NCBI RefSeq assembly: GCF_005434965.1
Contig: NZ_SKCI01000002.1
Location: 430,001-494,000 of the forward strand
DNA length: 64,000 nucleotides
Reading direction: 5' to 3'
From: Marimonas lutisalis
GTDB taxonomy: Bacteria; Pseudomonadota; Alphaproteobacteria; Rhodobacterales; Rhodobacteraceae
Shown here one piece after another: positions 18,628 through 28,255 of this stretch. The notes beneath the pieces were generated by a model. That model was not told where the DNA came from and did not search any database. It was given only the letters and a program-made list of their open reading frames with translations. A program made the translations under genes and the position numbers. Every line of letters begins with the position of its first letter. The stretch's first letter is position 1.

Positions 18628-19644
18628 TTACCCCATCGTTTTCACGTAAGAGGTATCGACCAGCTGATCCATGCTCACGTCGCCGACCAGTCCTTCGGAC
18701 TTGAACCAGTTCAGCTGATCCTCGACCGAAGCGCTGTTCAGCGCCGCGCCCGGGTTCAGGCGCATGGTGCCATTGATGATCGATGGCGCCGCCTTTTCGC
18801 GGGGGCGGTCGGTGTAGACGTATTTGTGAATCAGATCGACCATCTCGTTCACGCCTTCGTCGCCACCGGCCTTGTCGATCATGGTGCTGTTGTAATCGTC
18901 CACCCCTTTCGAGAACCCGGCAAGGAAGCCCTTGGTCATGTCGGCTTCGTCACTGGCGTTCTTCGATGAGGTGAAGACAGTCGTCACCTGGTAGTTCGGC
19001 AGGTAATCCGAGATGTTGCCGATGATATGCACCGCACCCGAGCCGGCCAGCGGCTTGGCGATATGCGGCACGATCGACCAGGCGTCGATCTGGCCCGATT
19101 TCAGCGCGCCGATCACCGCGCCAACCTTCTGCAGCGGCTTGAAGGACATTTCCACGCCCTCGGCAGCGGCCACCTTGCTGCCCATGTAGTGGAAGGACGA
19201 GCCGGCGGTCGTCATGCCAAAGGTCTTGCCGCCCAGCTGTGCGGGGCTGGTCAGCCCGGCCTGGAAGGCTGCATCGCTGGCGAGGATCTTCTGCCCGTCG
19301 ATGCCGGGTTCTTCGCTCAGCGCACCACCGATCACCTTGATCGCGCCCTTGTCGGCAAGCGAGATCAGCCCGCCCGAGATTGCCGTGACGGCGTAATCCA
19401 CATCTCCGGATGCGATAGCCACGGCCATCGGCTGCGCCGCCTGGAAGAACTTCAGCTCGACGTCGAGACCGGCCTCGGCGAAATAGCCGCGTTCGACACC
19501 GATGAAGCTGGCCGAGTGCGAAGTGAAGCGCAGCGCGCCGACGGTGATCTTGCGATTGGCGGCAATCGCCGGGGCGGCCAGTGTGCTGGCCGCGGCGGCC
19601 GCACCCATCAGGCCCAGCGCGTGACGGCGGTTCATATGGGTCAT
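18628..19644 (-). CDS. ABC transporter periplasmic substrate-binding protein (SsuA/NMT1-like)
   Basis: 338 residues from the ATG at 19644, 7 nt after GGGAGGG. The N-terminus NRRHALGLMGAAAAASTLAA has a twin-arginine-like start and ends in an Ala-rich cleavage site (APAIAA). The mature part reads VERGYFAEAGLDVELKFFQA and VAIASGDVDYAVTAISGGLI, typical of class F binding proteins for sulfonates, taurine, nitrate or thiamine precursors. The upstream formamidase gene suggests an amide-type substrate, but this is inference. An inverted repeat precedes the gene. Confidence 0.85.
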   Translation of the reverse strand: MTHMNRRHALGLMGAAAAASTLAAPAIAANRKITVGALRFTSHSASFIGVERGYFAEAGLDVELKFFQAAQPMAVAIASGDVDYAVTAISGGLISLADKGAIKVIGGALSEEPGIDGQKILASDAAFQAGLTSPAQLGGKTFGMTTAGSSFHYMGSKVAAAEGVEMSFKPLQKVGAVIGALKSGQIDAWSIVPHIAKPLAGSGAVHIIGNISDYLPNYQVTTVFTSSKNASDEADMTKGFLAGFSKGVDDYNSTMIDKAGGDEGVNEMVDLIHKYVYTDRPREKAAPSIINGTMRLNPGAALNSASVEDQLNWFKSEGLVGDVSMDQLVDTSYVKTMG

Positions 19645-19660
19645 GGGGTATCCCTCCCTG

Positions 19661-19688
19661 TGGTTAACTCCCTTGCGCGAGTTAACCA
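19661..19688. promoter_or_regulatory. Inverted repeat between formamidase and binding-protein genes
   Basis: TGGTTAACTC and GAGTTAACCA form a perfect 10-bp inverted repeat with an 8-nt spacer. It lies 17 nt before the binding-protein start and 35 nt after the formamidase stop. It could be an operator for an ABC-specific promoter, or an mRNA hairpin that tunes or ends the upstream message. No T run follows on the minus strand. Confidence 0.5.
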
Positions 19689-19722
19689 CCAATGCACCGG
19701 GGGCGGAAGGGAAAACGGGGCG

Positions 19723-20673
19723 TCAGGCCGCCGGGCGGTCCAGCAGGGCTTTCTCCATCATCATGTGAATGCCTTTGTTGCCGTTCACCGTCTGCGTCAC
19801 CCGCAGGTCACCGGCCAGCGAACACAGCATATAGGCATCCTCGCGGCCCAGGCCCGTGCGTTCCGTGATCCACAGGATCATGTCGCGCAGCGCCATCTCG
19901 GCGCAGCGGTTCAGATCCTCGTGCATGGCCATGCTGATCACATGCGTCGGCGTTTCGGCCCGGGGATAGACCCAGCCCAGGTCATCACGCACGGTCATCC
20001 GGAAGGTGCCGGTCAGCGCGGTCTCGATCGCGGTCACGCAGACCTCGCCATCGCCTTGCGCGGCGTGCCCATCGCCGCACCAGAACATTGCGCCCTCGTT
20101 GAAGACGGGCAGGTAGAGCGTTGTGCCCGCGACCAGTTCCTTGTTGTCGATATTGCCGCCATGGGCGCGCGGCTGGATGGTGGAAATCCGGCCCCAGTTC
20201 GGCGGCGGCGCCACGCCCATCACGCCGAAAAACGGAGCGAGCGGCAGGGTGAGCCCCCAGGACAGCCGCGCCTGCATCGCGTCGAGGTCCAGCGGAATGA
20301 TCTCCACCCGTCCTTGCGGAAATTCCTCGGGCAGCGTGCCCGCCAGCGGCCGGATCAGGTTCCAGCCCCAGTCCTGCCGCAGTCTGACATCCAGGATATC
20401 GACCTGCAGGACATGCCCCGGCATCGCGCCGCGCACCGCGACCGGCCCGGTCAAGATATGGCCCGGCAACATCCGCTCGGATCGCGCGTGGATGTCCCAG
20501 AGCTCGGGCGGAATGTGAAAGCCGGCGTCCTTTGCCGGCACATGGTCGGGCCCGCCCGACACGGTTTCGACGGTCACGGTCTCTCCGCTGTCGATCTCGA
20601 TCGCGGGCGGAAGTGTGGGGTCGAAATACCCCCAGGCACAGGTGTCCGGGCTGGCGGTCAGGCGATGTGTCAT
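19723..20673 (-). CDS. Acetamidase/formamidase family protein
   Basis: 316 residues. FmdA/AmdA enzymes hydrolyse formamide, acetamide or related small amides to ammonia and the acid. Hallmarks are the RAHGGNIDNKELVAGTTLYL block, which holds metal ligands, and FWCGDGHAAQGDGEVCVTAI. Length is typical of the shorter bacterial members. It is the first gene of a minus-strand group with the ABC transporter, so uptake and hydrolysis of an amide are probably linked. Confidence 0.88.
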   Translation of the reverse strand: MTHRLTASPDTCAWGYFDPTLPPAIEIDSGETVTVETVSGGPDHVPAKDAGFHIPPELWDIHARSERMLPGHILTGPVAVRGAMPGHVLQVDILDVRLRQDWGWNLIRPLAGTLPEEFPQGRVEIIPLDLDAMQARLSWGLTLPLAPFFGVMGVAPPPNWGRISTIQPRAHGGNIDNKELVAGTTLYLPVFNEGAMFWCGDGHAAQGDGEVCVTAIETALTGTFRMTVRDDLGWVYPRAETPTHVISMAMHEDLNRCAEMALRDMILWITERTGLGREDAYMLCSLAGDLRVTQTVNGNKGIHMMMEKALLDRPAA

Positions 20674-20738
20674 GCGGGTGTCCCCTGTTGGTTCACCGAT
20701 CAGTTGACACGATTATGCGGCTTTGGGGAAGGCCCCGT

Positions 20739-21644
20739 TCAGGCGCTGCGTAAATGCTGCTCGCCGCGCGCTTCGGCCAGGCGGATCTGTTTCTGCCGCT
20801 CGCGGAACCGCGCCTTGTCGGCCTCGCTGGTCTCCTCGACGCAGTGATGGCAGCTCACCCCGTGCTCATACTCCGGGCGCTCCATGTCCGCGGGCAGGAT
20901 TGGCCGGCGGCAGGCATGGCACAGGACATGCGGCCCTTCCTTCAGGCCGTGGCCCACCGACACGCGGTTGTCGAAGACAAAACACTCGCCTTCCCAGGTG
21001 CTCTCGTCTTGCGGCACCTCTTCAAGGTATTTCAGGATCCCGCCCTTCAGGTGGTAAACCTCGTCGACGCCCTGTTGCAGCAGCCAGTTCGTCGATTTCT
21101 CGCAGCGGATCCCGCCCGTGCAGAACATCGCGATCCGCTTGTTGTGAAAGCGGTCCTTGTTCGCCTCCCACCAGGCGGGGAAATCGCGGAAACTGTCGGT
21201 TTCCGGGTCCACTGCGCCCCTGAAGGTGCCGATCGCGACCTCGTAGTCGTTGCGCGTGTCAATCACCGCGACATCCGGGCTCAGGATCAATTCGTTCCAG
21301 TCCGCAGGCTCGACGTAATGGCCCACCTTGGCGGTTGGGTCCACGTCGGGTTGGCCCATCGTGACGATCTCTTTCTTCAGCTTCACCTTCATCCGGCGGA
21401 AGGGTTGTTCGCTTGCCGGGCTGTCCTTCCAGACGATGTCGTTGCAGCCGGGCAGGGCGCGGATATGCGCCAGCACGCGGTCCAGCCCCGCGACCGCCCC
21501 CGCAATCGTGCCGTTGATCCCCTCGCGCGCCAAAAGAAGCGAGCCGGTGATGCCATTGGCCTCGCACAGCTGCAAAAGCGGCCCGCGCAGGGCTGCGGGA
21601 TCGTCGAAACGGGCAAAGTGATAGAGGGCGCGGCAGGTATACAT
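20739..21644 (-). CDS. trhO: tRNA uridine(34) hydroxylase, rhodanese family
   Basis: 301 residues. TrhO (YceA) hydroxylates U34 of certain tRNAs in an oxygen-dependent way on the route to cmo5U/mo5U. The N-terminal acylphosphatase-like domain has GITGSLLLAREGINGTIAG, and the rhodanese domain has VIDTRNDYEVAIGTFRGAVD and the active-site loop MFCTGGIRCEKSTNWL. The C-terminal Cys pairs (CHACRRPI and CHHCVEE) fit a zinc-binding end. Divergent from pncA. Confidence 0.92.
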   Translation of the reverse strand: MYTCRALYHFARFDDPAALRGPLLQLCEANGITGSLLLAREGINGTIAGAVAGLDRVLAHIRALPGCNDIVWKDSPASEQPFRRMKVKLKKEIVTMGQPDVDPTAKVGHYVEPADWNELILSPDVAVIDTRNDYEVAIGTFRGAVDPETDSFRDFPAWWEANKDRFHNKRIAMFCTGGIRCEKSTNWLLQQGVDEVYHLKGGILKYLEEVPQDESTWEGECFVFDNRVSVGHGLKEGPHVLCHACRRPILPADMERPEYEHGVSCHHCVEETSEADKARFRERQKQIRLAEARGEQHLRSA

Positions 21645-21754
21645 GCGGGCGATTTACGCCTCTTGCCCTTGTCTGGCAAGGCCCGCGCGCTGCGGCCAGT
21701 TGACCTCGTCCGGCCTTGCGGCCAGTCTCGGAGCACCCTGTAAGGAGGCGCAGC

Positions 21755-22351
21755 ATGACCCAGGCCCTGATCGTGATCGACGTGCAAAACGATTTCTGCC
21801 CCGACGGCGCGCTCGCCGTACCTAGTGGCGATGAAATCGTGCCCGGGATCAACGCCCTGATGCAGCAGATTCCGTGCGTGGTGCTGACCCAGGACTGGCA
21901 CCCGGGCGATCATGCCTCGTTCGCCACACAGCACGCCGGCAAATCGCCCTATGACATAGTCGACATGCCCTACGGCCCGCAGGTCCTCTGGCCGGATCAC
22001 TGTGTCTGGGGCAGCGCTGGCGCCGCTTTTCATCCCGACCTGCACACCGATCCGGCCGACCTGATTATCCGCAAGGGCTTCCGCCGCGAGGTCGACAGCT
22101 ACTCGGCCTTTTTCGAAAACGATCACGTCACGCCCACGGGGCTCGAAGGCTATCTGCGCAATCGTGGCATCGAGCGGCTTACCCTGGTCGGGCTCGCCAC
22201 CGATTTCTGCGTGGGGTATTCGGCGCTCGATGCCGCGCGGCTTGGGTTTGACGTCACCGTCCGGCGCGATCTGTGCCGTGCAATCGACCTCGACGGCTCG
22301 CTTGCCGCTGCGGAAAAGTCCATGCGCGAGGCCGGCGTAGCGCTGGTTTGA
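21755..22351 (+). CDS. pncA: Nicotinamidase
   Basis: 198 residues from MTQALIVIDVQNDFCPDGAL; TAAGGAGG lies 7 nt upstream. It deamidates nicotinamide to nicotinate for NAD salvage. The catalytic triad is visible: Asp in VIDVQNDF, Lys in IIRKGFRREVDSYSAF and Cys in VGLATDFCVGYSALDA. Metal-binding Asp/His residues occur in LTQDWHPGDHASFA. pncB, the next enzyme of the pathway, lies 2.4 kb downstream on the same strand. Confidence 0.95.
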   Translation: MTQALIVIDVQNDFCPDGALAVPSGDEIVPGINALMQQIPCVVLTQDWHPGDHASFATQHAGKSPYDIVDMPYGPQVLWPDHCVWGSAGAAFHPDLHTDPADLIIRKGFRREVDSYSAFFENDHVTPTGLEGYLRNRGIERLTLVGLATDFCVGYSALDAARLGFDVTVRRDLCRAIDLDGSLAAAEKSMREAGVALV

Positions 22352-22444
22352 TCCAGTTCAGGCCCGGACCGCGATTGCCGTTTTCTTAACCTCTCACCGG
22401 CTAGGACTGTGCCGACCGATTTCAACGGGGGGCGGCGCGGCACC

Positions 22445-24657
22445 ATGGACGCGGATATCCGTGACATCGAAGCCCAGATCGAAGAGTTCGACAGGCGCAA
22501 CGGCCCGGCGGGCCGGTTCGAGCGCTACGCGCGGGGGCGCGTCGCGCATGTCTGGCGTCGCCAGTTGATGACATTGATGGGCGCGGTGGCGCTTTTTGCT
22601 TTTGCCGGGCCATGGTCAGGGTTTGCCGCAGCCTTGATCGCCCTGCTGGGCGAAGCCGTTGATTGCCTGTTCCTGTCACGCGTGCCTCAAGCCATCGCGC
22701 AGGGCAAAAATCTCCGAAGGCTGATGCGTCTGGCTACGCTGACCGCCGGGTTGCAGGCGATGACGATCGGCGTCTGTATCACGATTGCCTGGTACGGCGT
22801 GGAGGGCCACATCGCGACCGGTTTCGCGCTGGCTTTTGCAACCGGGGCCGCGCTGAACGCGGGGCTCGTGCTTCCCTTTCACCGTTTCGCGGCATTCGCG
22901 CGGCTTGCCATCTACGTGGCCAGTGTCACTGTCCTCCTTATGGCCGATGCGATCCGTTTCGGCGCATGGTCGCCGCGTATGTCCTATGATCTGATCGCAG
23001 CGCTGATCCTTGGGTATGTCGTTCAGGTTTTCCTGACCCATGTCACAACCGGGCAGGAACGTCAGACCCGCGCGCGCCGTGACCTGCTCGATCACAGCCT
23101 CGAACTGGCTCGCGCTTACGATGACCTGCAGGACCAGCAGCGCGAGGTGCGCAATCTTGCCCTCGTGGCTCAACACGCCCATGACAGCGTTATCATGTCC
23201 GATCCCTCTGGCCGTATCCATTGGGTGAACGACGCCTTCACGCGGATCACCGGCTATGCCCTGGACGAGGCCATCGGCCGCCGTCCGGCAGATATTCTGA
23301 ATGGCCCTGCAACCTCTGACGAAACCAGCTAGGGCATTGCCCGGGCGGTGCGCGCGGGCACGTCGCACCGGGCCGAGATCCTGAATTATCGCAAGGACGG
23401 CCGGCAGATCTGGATCGAAACCAACCTTGTGCCGGTCCTAGACGAAGCAGGCCGGGTCGAGCAGGTGATCGCCATCGAGCGTGATATCACCGCCGCCGAG
23501 ACGCACGAGGCCGAACTGGCCGAGGCCAAGCGTGCCGCCGAGCAGGGCGAAAAGACCAAACGCAATTCCTTGCCACGATGAGCCACGAGATCCGCACGCC
23601 GATGAACGGCATAATCGGCATGGCCGACCTGCTGTCCGAGGCCGACCTCGACCGCGAAAACCGGCACTATGTCGAAACCATCCGCCGCTCGGGCGAGGCG
23701 CTCCTGACGATCATCAACGACATCCTCGACTTTTCGAAACTGGACGCCGGCAAACCCGCGCTTCACGCGGTCGAGTTCGTGCTCGAAGACTGTATCGCGG
23801 CGGCGCTGGCCATCCTGCGGCCGCAGGCGCGCGCCAAAGGTCTCTGGATCGATCTCGAGGTGCATGGCCCGCTACCGGCCCGCGTGATCGGCGATGACGG
23901 TCGGCTGCGCCAGATACTGATCAATATCGTGGGCAACGCCATCAAGTTCACCACGACCGGCGGTATCAGCGTGGACGTTTCGGCCGAGGCGCGGGCTGAC
24001 GGGCATCTGCTGCGCTTCTTGGTGCGCGACACCGGCATCGGAATCGCGCCCGACCGGCTGGCGCATATCTTCGACGAATTTGCCCAGGCCGATTCAGACA
24101 CCACGCGGCAATACGGCGGTACCGGACTGGGCCTGTCGATCTCGCGCCTGCTGGCGCGCGAGATGGGTGGTGATATTACCGTCACCTCGACGCCTGGGCA
24201 GGGCTCGTGCTTTGCCATCAGCGTGGTGTTCTGCGCCGTGGTCGAGACCGTGACCGCACCCCCAGCCAGCCCATCCATCCCCGAACCTGCCGCCGGCCGC
24301 ACCGTCCTCGTGGCCGAGGACAACCGCACCAACCGCCTGCTGGTGCGCAAGTATCTCGAGGGCCTGCCGCTGACCCTGCTGTTTGCCGAAAACGGGCGCG
24401 AGGCGGTCGAGATGACACGCGTGCACGCCCCCGACATCATCCTGATGGATATGTCGATGCCGGAGATGGACGGCCTCGCCGCCACCCGCGCCATCCGCGC
24501 CGAGGCCGCGGCGCAGCCCCGCATCGTCGCGCTGACGGCCAACACCTTCGCCAGCGACAAGGCCGCCTGCCTGGGCGCGGGCATGGACGGGTTTCTCACC
24601 AAGCCGTTGCGCCGGGGCGATCTTCTGGCGGCCCTCGCCGCGCCCGGCTCCTCGTGA
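22445..24657 (+). pseudogene. Hybrid sensor histidine kinase, disrupted by a stop and a frameshift
   Basis: About 735 codons in full. The order is: N-terminal cytosolic coil, a membrane region of about five or six helices (from MGAVALFAFAGPWSGFAAAL on), a PAS domain (IHWVNDAFTRITGYALDEAI), HisKA ([19 protein letters not shown]), HATPase ([18 protein letters not shown]) and a receiver ([39 protein letters not shown]). A TAG at 23330 cuts the PAS domain, and a one-base loss near 23560 puts the kinase core out of frame (TKRNSLPR instead of [10 protein letters not shown]). The core is otherwise well preserved, so decay is recent or these are sequencing errors. The start at ATG 22445 is uncertain; a GTG lies at 22409. 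Confidence 0.85.
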
Positions 24658-24725
24658 TTTCCCTTGGAGCGCCCCGGTGATCTGTCCTAGAACGGGCGGG
24701 CATCTGCTCAGAAAGGGGCCCTGCC

Positions 24726-26015
24726 TTGGATATCGCCACCCGCGTCTGGAACCACAAGTGGAAGATCGACCCGATCGTGCGCTCGCTGATCGACAACGAT
24801 TTCTACAAGCTTCTGATGTGCCAGTCGGTCTTCCATAACAAGCCCGACACCACGGTCACCTTCTCGCTCATCAACCGCACCAAGAAAATCCGCCTGGCCG
24901 AGCTCATCGACGAAGGCGAGCTGCGCGAACAGCTCGACCATATCCGCTCGCTCTCGCTCTCGCGCGGCGAAAGCACCTTCCTGCGCGGCAACACCTTCTA
25001 TGGCAAGCGCCAGATGTTCCGCCCCGACTTCATGGAATGGTTCGAAAACCTCCGCCTGCCGCCCTATCACCTGGAAAAACGCGACGGCCAGTTCGAGCTC
25101 ACCTTTGAAGGCAAATGGCACGAGGTCATGCTCTGGGAAATCCCCGCCCTCGCCGTGCTGATGGAGCTGCGCGGCCGCGCCGTCCTCAACCGCATGGGCA
25201 AGTTCGAACTGCAGGTGCTCTATGCCCGCGCGATGACGAAACTCTGGGAAAAGGTCGAGAAACTCCGCGGCATCGAAGGCCTCAGGATCGCCGATTTCGG
25301 CACCCGCCGCCGCCATTCCTACCTTTGGCAGGACTGGTGCGTTCAGGCCATGCTGGAGGGCTTGGGCGAGGCCTTCGTCGGTACCTCGAACGTGCATATC
25401 GCCATGAAGCGCGATCTCGAGGCGATCGGGACGAACGCGCACGAACTGCCCATGGTCTATGCCGCGCTGGCCCAGGACGATGCCGCGCTGGCACGGGCCC
25501 CCTATGACGTGCTGGCCGACTGGCACAAAGAGCATGAGGGCAACCTGCGCATCATCCTGCCCGACACCTACGGCACCAAGGGCTTCCTCGACCGCGCGCC
25601 CGACTGGCTGACGCAATGGACGGGCGTGCGCATCGACAGCGGCGATCCCGTGATCGGCGCCGAAACCGCGATCGATTGGTGGACATCGCGCGGCGAGGAC
25701 CCGCGCGAGAAGCTGGTGATCTTCTCCGACGGGCTCGACGTCGACAAGATCATCGACCTGCAGGCGCATTTCGCCGGGCGGGTGAAGGTGTCCTTCGGCT
25801 GGGGCACTCTGCTGACGAATGATTTCCGCGGGCTGGTCGACGACGACGCATTGGCGCCCTTCTCCCTCGTCTGCAAGGCCGTGGCCGCCAACGGCAACCC
25901 CACGGTCAAGCTCTCCGACAACCCCAACAAGGCGATGGGCCCCGCCGACGAGATCGCCCGCTACAAGCGGGTGTTCGGGGTGGGCGAGCAGGAGCGGATG
26001 GAGGTTGTGGTTTGA
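24726..26015 (+). CDS. pncB: Nicotinate phosphoribosyltransferase
   Basis: 429 residues from a TTG at 24726; AAAGGGG lies 8 nt upstream and no ATG fits the family N-terminus. It makes nicotinate mononucleotide from nicotinate, PRPP and ATP. Motifs include [18 protein letters not shown] at the start, [17 protein letters not shown] and [12 protein letters not shown] near the phosphate-binding end. It completes the two-step salvage route with pncA. A foreign-looking insert begins 46 nt after its stop. Confidence 0.95.
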   Translation: MDIATRVWNHKWKIDPIVRSLIDNDFYKLLMCQSVFHNKPDTTVTFSLINRTKKIRLAELIDEGELREQLDHIRSLSLSRGESTFLRGNTFYGKRQMFRPDFMEWFENLRLPPYHLEKRDGQFELTFEGKWHEVMLWEIPALAVLMELRGRAVLNRMGKFELQVLYARAMTKLWEKVEKLRGIEGLRIADFGTRRRHSYLWQDWCVQAMLEGLGEAFVGTSNVHIAMKRDLEAIGTNAHELPMVYAALAQDDAALARAPYDVLADWHKEHEGNLRIILPDTYGTKGFLDRAPDWLTQWTGVRIDSGDPVIGAETAIDWWTSRGEDPREKLVIFSDGLDVDKIIDLQAHFAGRVKVSFGWGTLLTNDFRGLVDDDALAPFSLVCKAVAANGNPTVKLSDNPNKAMGPADEIARYKRVFGVGEQERMEVVV

Positions 26016-26061
26016 AGGTCTTGTGCAACTTAAGAAACAGTATAACCTTAGCGACGTAGAG

Positions 26062-27198
26062 ATGCCGAACATAAACCCTGATATAACTATTTGGGCGCGG
26101 GAAACTGCGGGCTATGACCTCATTGAGGCGAGCCAAGTATTGGGCATCTCTGAAAATTCGCTGAGCAGAATAGAGTCAGGGGAAAAAGAACCAACTCGAA
26201 ACCAAATCAAGAAGATGGCGGCTAAGTATAGGAGACCGTTAGTTACTTTTTACTTGCGAGATCGCCCGAGAACCAGTGAGGCACCAAAAGACTTTCGAAA
26301 AGTCGTTGATCCGATTGTCGGAGAAGAAGCACGGATATTTGCGCTCTATAGAGAGATTGGATCGCGGCAGTCAATTGTAAGATCAATGATCGAAGAAGAT
26401 GACGAAGTCGACCATCTCGAATTTGTTGGTAGCCTCAAATCTATTGATAATGTTTTCTCTGCTGCCGAAACGATTGAAGATATACTGGGATTCACCCGTC
26501 ATGATTTTCGTCGTGAGAAGTCCGTCGATTTAGCATTCTCCGCCTTGCGTCAATCTGCCGAGCAGGCAGGAATATTTGTAATTCTACAGGGTCATTTGGG
26601 GCATTACACAACTTCTATACCAGTATCGGCTTTCAGGGGTTTTGCACTTGCGGATGATATTGCTCCATTTATCGTAATAAACGAGTACGATAGCAAGTCG
26701 GCATGGAGCTTTACTCTGCTGCATGAGCTTTGCCACATTCTGTTGGGCCAATCAGGAATTAGCGGGTATAATTCAGAAAGCAAAGTTGAGGCTTTTTGCG
26801 ACAGAGTAGCTGCGGCATTTCTAGTTTCTGAAGAAGATTTTGATCAGCTTGACAAAAGATCGGTAGCCATTGATCCACACTCAGCAGTGAATGAGATTTC
26901 GAAGAATTGGAATGTCAGTCGGCTAATGGTTGCTTATAACTTGGCTGGGAGATCGATAATTAGTTGGCCCGTATATGAAGAACTTCAACGCCGGTTCGAA
27001 AGTGAAAGGGAAGAAAGAAGACACCGGAAGCGCGATGGGCATCCATCACCATATGTTGTCAAGCGTCATCGATTGGGTAAAGCGCTTGTCAATTTAGTCG
27101 GAGAGTATGTGGCCAGTGGAATAATGACTTCTAGTAAGGCAGCGCTGGTCCTAGGGGTGAAGCCGACAGCCGTCGGCAAACTTGTTTCGGGCGGATAG
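26062..27198 (+). CDS. XRE-family regulator with ImmA/IrrE metallopeptidase domain
   Basis: 378 residues from MPNINPDITIWARETAGYDL. The first 60 residues form an XRE helix-turn-helix (EASQVLGISENSLSRIESGE). The middle has the zinc-peptidase motif LLHELCHILLGQ (HExxH) with a further acid in KVEAFCDRVAAAFLVSEEDF. The C-terminal 50 residues look like a second small helix-turn-helix. Such proteins often act as antitoxins or repressors that self-cleave or cleave partners. DNA is clearly AT-richer than pncB and arfB, pointing to transfer. The next gene starts 13 nt later. The Shine-Dalgarno is weak and the start could be slightly upstream. Confidence 0.85.
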   Translation: MPNINPDITIWARETAGYDLIEASQVLGISENSLSRIESGEKEPTRNQIKKMAAKYRRPLVTFYLRDRPRTSEAPKDFRKVVDPIVGEEARIFALYREIGSRQSIVRSMIEEDDEVDHLEFVGSLKSIDNVFSAAETIEDILGFTRHDFRREKSVDLAFSALRQSAEQAGIFVILQGHLGHYTTSIPVSAFRGFALADDIAPFIVINEYDSKSAWSFTLLHELCHILLGQSGISGYNSESKVEAFCDRVAAAFLVSEEDFDQLDKRSVAIDPHSAVNEISKNWNVSRLMVAYNLAGRSIISWPVYEELQRRFESEREERRHRKRDGHPSPYVVKRHRLGKALVNLVGEYVASGIMTSSKAALVLGVKPTAVGKLVSGG

Positions 27199-27210
27199 AG
27201 GTTAGAGATA

Positions 27211-27693
27211 GTGCTGTTTCTTCTTGATGCTGATACGATAATTACAAGTGAACGAAACTCTTATAATCTTGAAGGTTTTGAGCCATTTTGGTGGTGGTTG
27301 GTTGAAAAAGGAGAGAATGGCGATGTTAAGATTCCTATTGAACAGTTCGAGGAGGTAACCGATGGAACTGGAGCAATTGTGGATTTTCTTGGACAGAAAG
27401 AAGTGGAAGAAGCACTTGTCCTCTCAGAGGATGCAGACCCTGAAATAGTAAGCAGAGTAGTTGAGCAGGGGTACGGTGATTTAGATGATAGAGAGATATT
27501 GAAAATTGGCCGCGATCCATTCTTGATTTCTTATGGAGTTATTGACCCGGAAAATAGGAAAATTGTAACTTACGAAAACTCGGCTCCATCAAAAGTTCGA
27601 GCAAATCGTAAAGTCCCTGATGTTTGCCGAGATTTTGGAATACATAGTTGCACCATGTTTGAGTTGGTGAGAGAACTCAAATTCAAAATGTAG
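27211..27693 (+). CDS. DUF4411 PIN-like domain protein (probable toxin)
   Basis: 160 residues from a GTG at 27211. The start MLFLLDADTIITSERNSYNL puts an Asp in the first strand as in PIN nucleases, and FEPFWWWLVEKGENGDVKIP, with further acids (EVTDG, DLDDREIL), fits DUF4411. PIN-like nucleases of this type are predicted RNA-cutting toxins. It is paired with the XRE-ImmA gene, in the common antitoxin-first order, and shares its low GC. It ends 8 nt from the convergent arfB stop. Function is inferred from family and pairing. Confidence 0.75.
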   Translation: MLFLLDADTIITSERNSYNLEGFEPFWWWLVEKGENGDVKIPIEQFEEVTDGTGAIVDFLGQKEVEEALVLSEDADPEIVSRVVEQGYGDLDDREILKIGRDPFLISYGVIDPENRKIVTYENSAPSKVRANRKVPDVCRDFGIHSCTMFELVRELKFKM

Positions 27694-27700
27694 GCGCTTC

Positions 27701-28117
27701 TTATTCAACCTTCCCCCGCAACTTCTTCACCTCCCCCCGCTCCTTCTTCGCCTTGAGCCGCCGTTCCTTCGACCCTTTCGTCGGCTTCGTCGGGATCCGG
27801 CGCTTGGGTTTCACCAGCGCCCGCTGGATCAGCTCAACAAGCCGCTCCCGCGCGATCTCGCGGTTGCGGGCCTGGTGGCGGGTTTCGTCGCATTGGATGA
27901 TCAGCGCGCCGTCCTTGGTCCAGCGGCGTCCGGCCAGCCTCTTCAGCCGCGTCTTCACCGGGCCGGGCAGCGCGGGGGAGCGGGCGGCCTCGAACCGAAG
28001 CTCGACCGCCGTCGCCACCTTGTTCACGTTCTGCCCGCCCGGGCCGCTGGCGCGGGTGAACTGTTCGGTCAGTTCCCAGTCCTCGATCGTGATCTCGTCG
28101 TTAATTCTTAACGGCAT
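27701..28117 (-). CDS. arfB: Alternative ribosome-rescue hydrolase ArfB (YaeJ)
   Basis: 138 residues. Frees stalled non-stop ribosomes by hydrolysing peptidyl-tRNA. The N-terminal domain has the catalytic GGQ (residues 27-29) in FTRASGPGGQNVNKVATAVE. The C-terminal tail is long and very basic (KPKRRIPTKPTKGSKERRLK), the part that enters the empty mRNA channel. Length and layout match the family; there is no RF2-like tRNA-codon domain. A 43-bp dispersed repeat lies 15 nt upstream of its start. Confidence 0.93.
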   Translation of the reverse strand: MPLRINDEITIEDWELTEQFTRASGPGGQNVNKVATAVELRFEAARSPALPGPVKTRLKRLAGRRWTKDGALIIQCDETRHQARNREIARERLVELIQRALVKPKRRIPTKPTKGSKERRLKAKKERGEVKKLRGKVE

Positions 28118-28131
28118 GGGGGCCTTTCGGG

Positions 28132-28174
28132 CGGCAGCCGGATGTCAGCCGGGGGGTGCACGCAAATCACCCCC
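28132..28174 (+). repeat. Dispersed 43-bp intergenic repeat, copy A
   Basis: Begins CGGCAGCCGGATGTCAGCCG and ends GTGCACGCAAATCACCCCC. Forty of 43 positions match copy B at 46776-46818, which is inverted. The element lies just upstream of arfB. Copies diverge immediately on both sides, so the unit is sharply bounded. Confidence 0.8.
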
Positions 28175-28195
28175 CTGTTTTCGGGGTGTTGCGTG
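28159..28195. repeat. Long hairpin upstream of arfB
   Basis: CACGCAA + at + CACCCC pairs with GGGGTG + TTGCGTG: 13 bp with a 2-nt bulge around a 9-nt loop. Its left arm is the end of repeat copy A. On the minus strand it lies between the terminator at 28225 and arfB, and could shield arfB from upstream transcription. Confidence 0.6.
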
Positions 28196-28224
28196 AAAGG
28201 GTAAACGCCCCGCGCGCAAACGAA

Positions 28225-28255
28225 AAGGGCCGCCCCCAGCGATGGAACGGCCCTT
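28225..28255 (-). terminator. Intrinsic terminator, minus strand
   Basis: AAGGGCCG and CGGCCCTT form an 8-bp GC-rich stem; on the minus strand it is followed by TTTT (GGCCCTTTTCG). It would end the short minus-strand transcript that carries the 18-codon ORF. Its outer four pairs compete with the CCTCC-loop hairpin at 28252-28278. Confidence 0.75.

Noticed and set aside
19027-20847. 606-codon plus-strand frame
   Set aside because: Antisense to the binding-protein and formamidase genes; no motif and no ribosome site.
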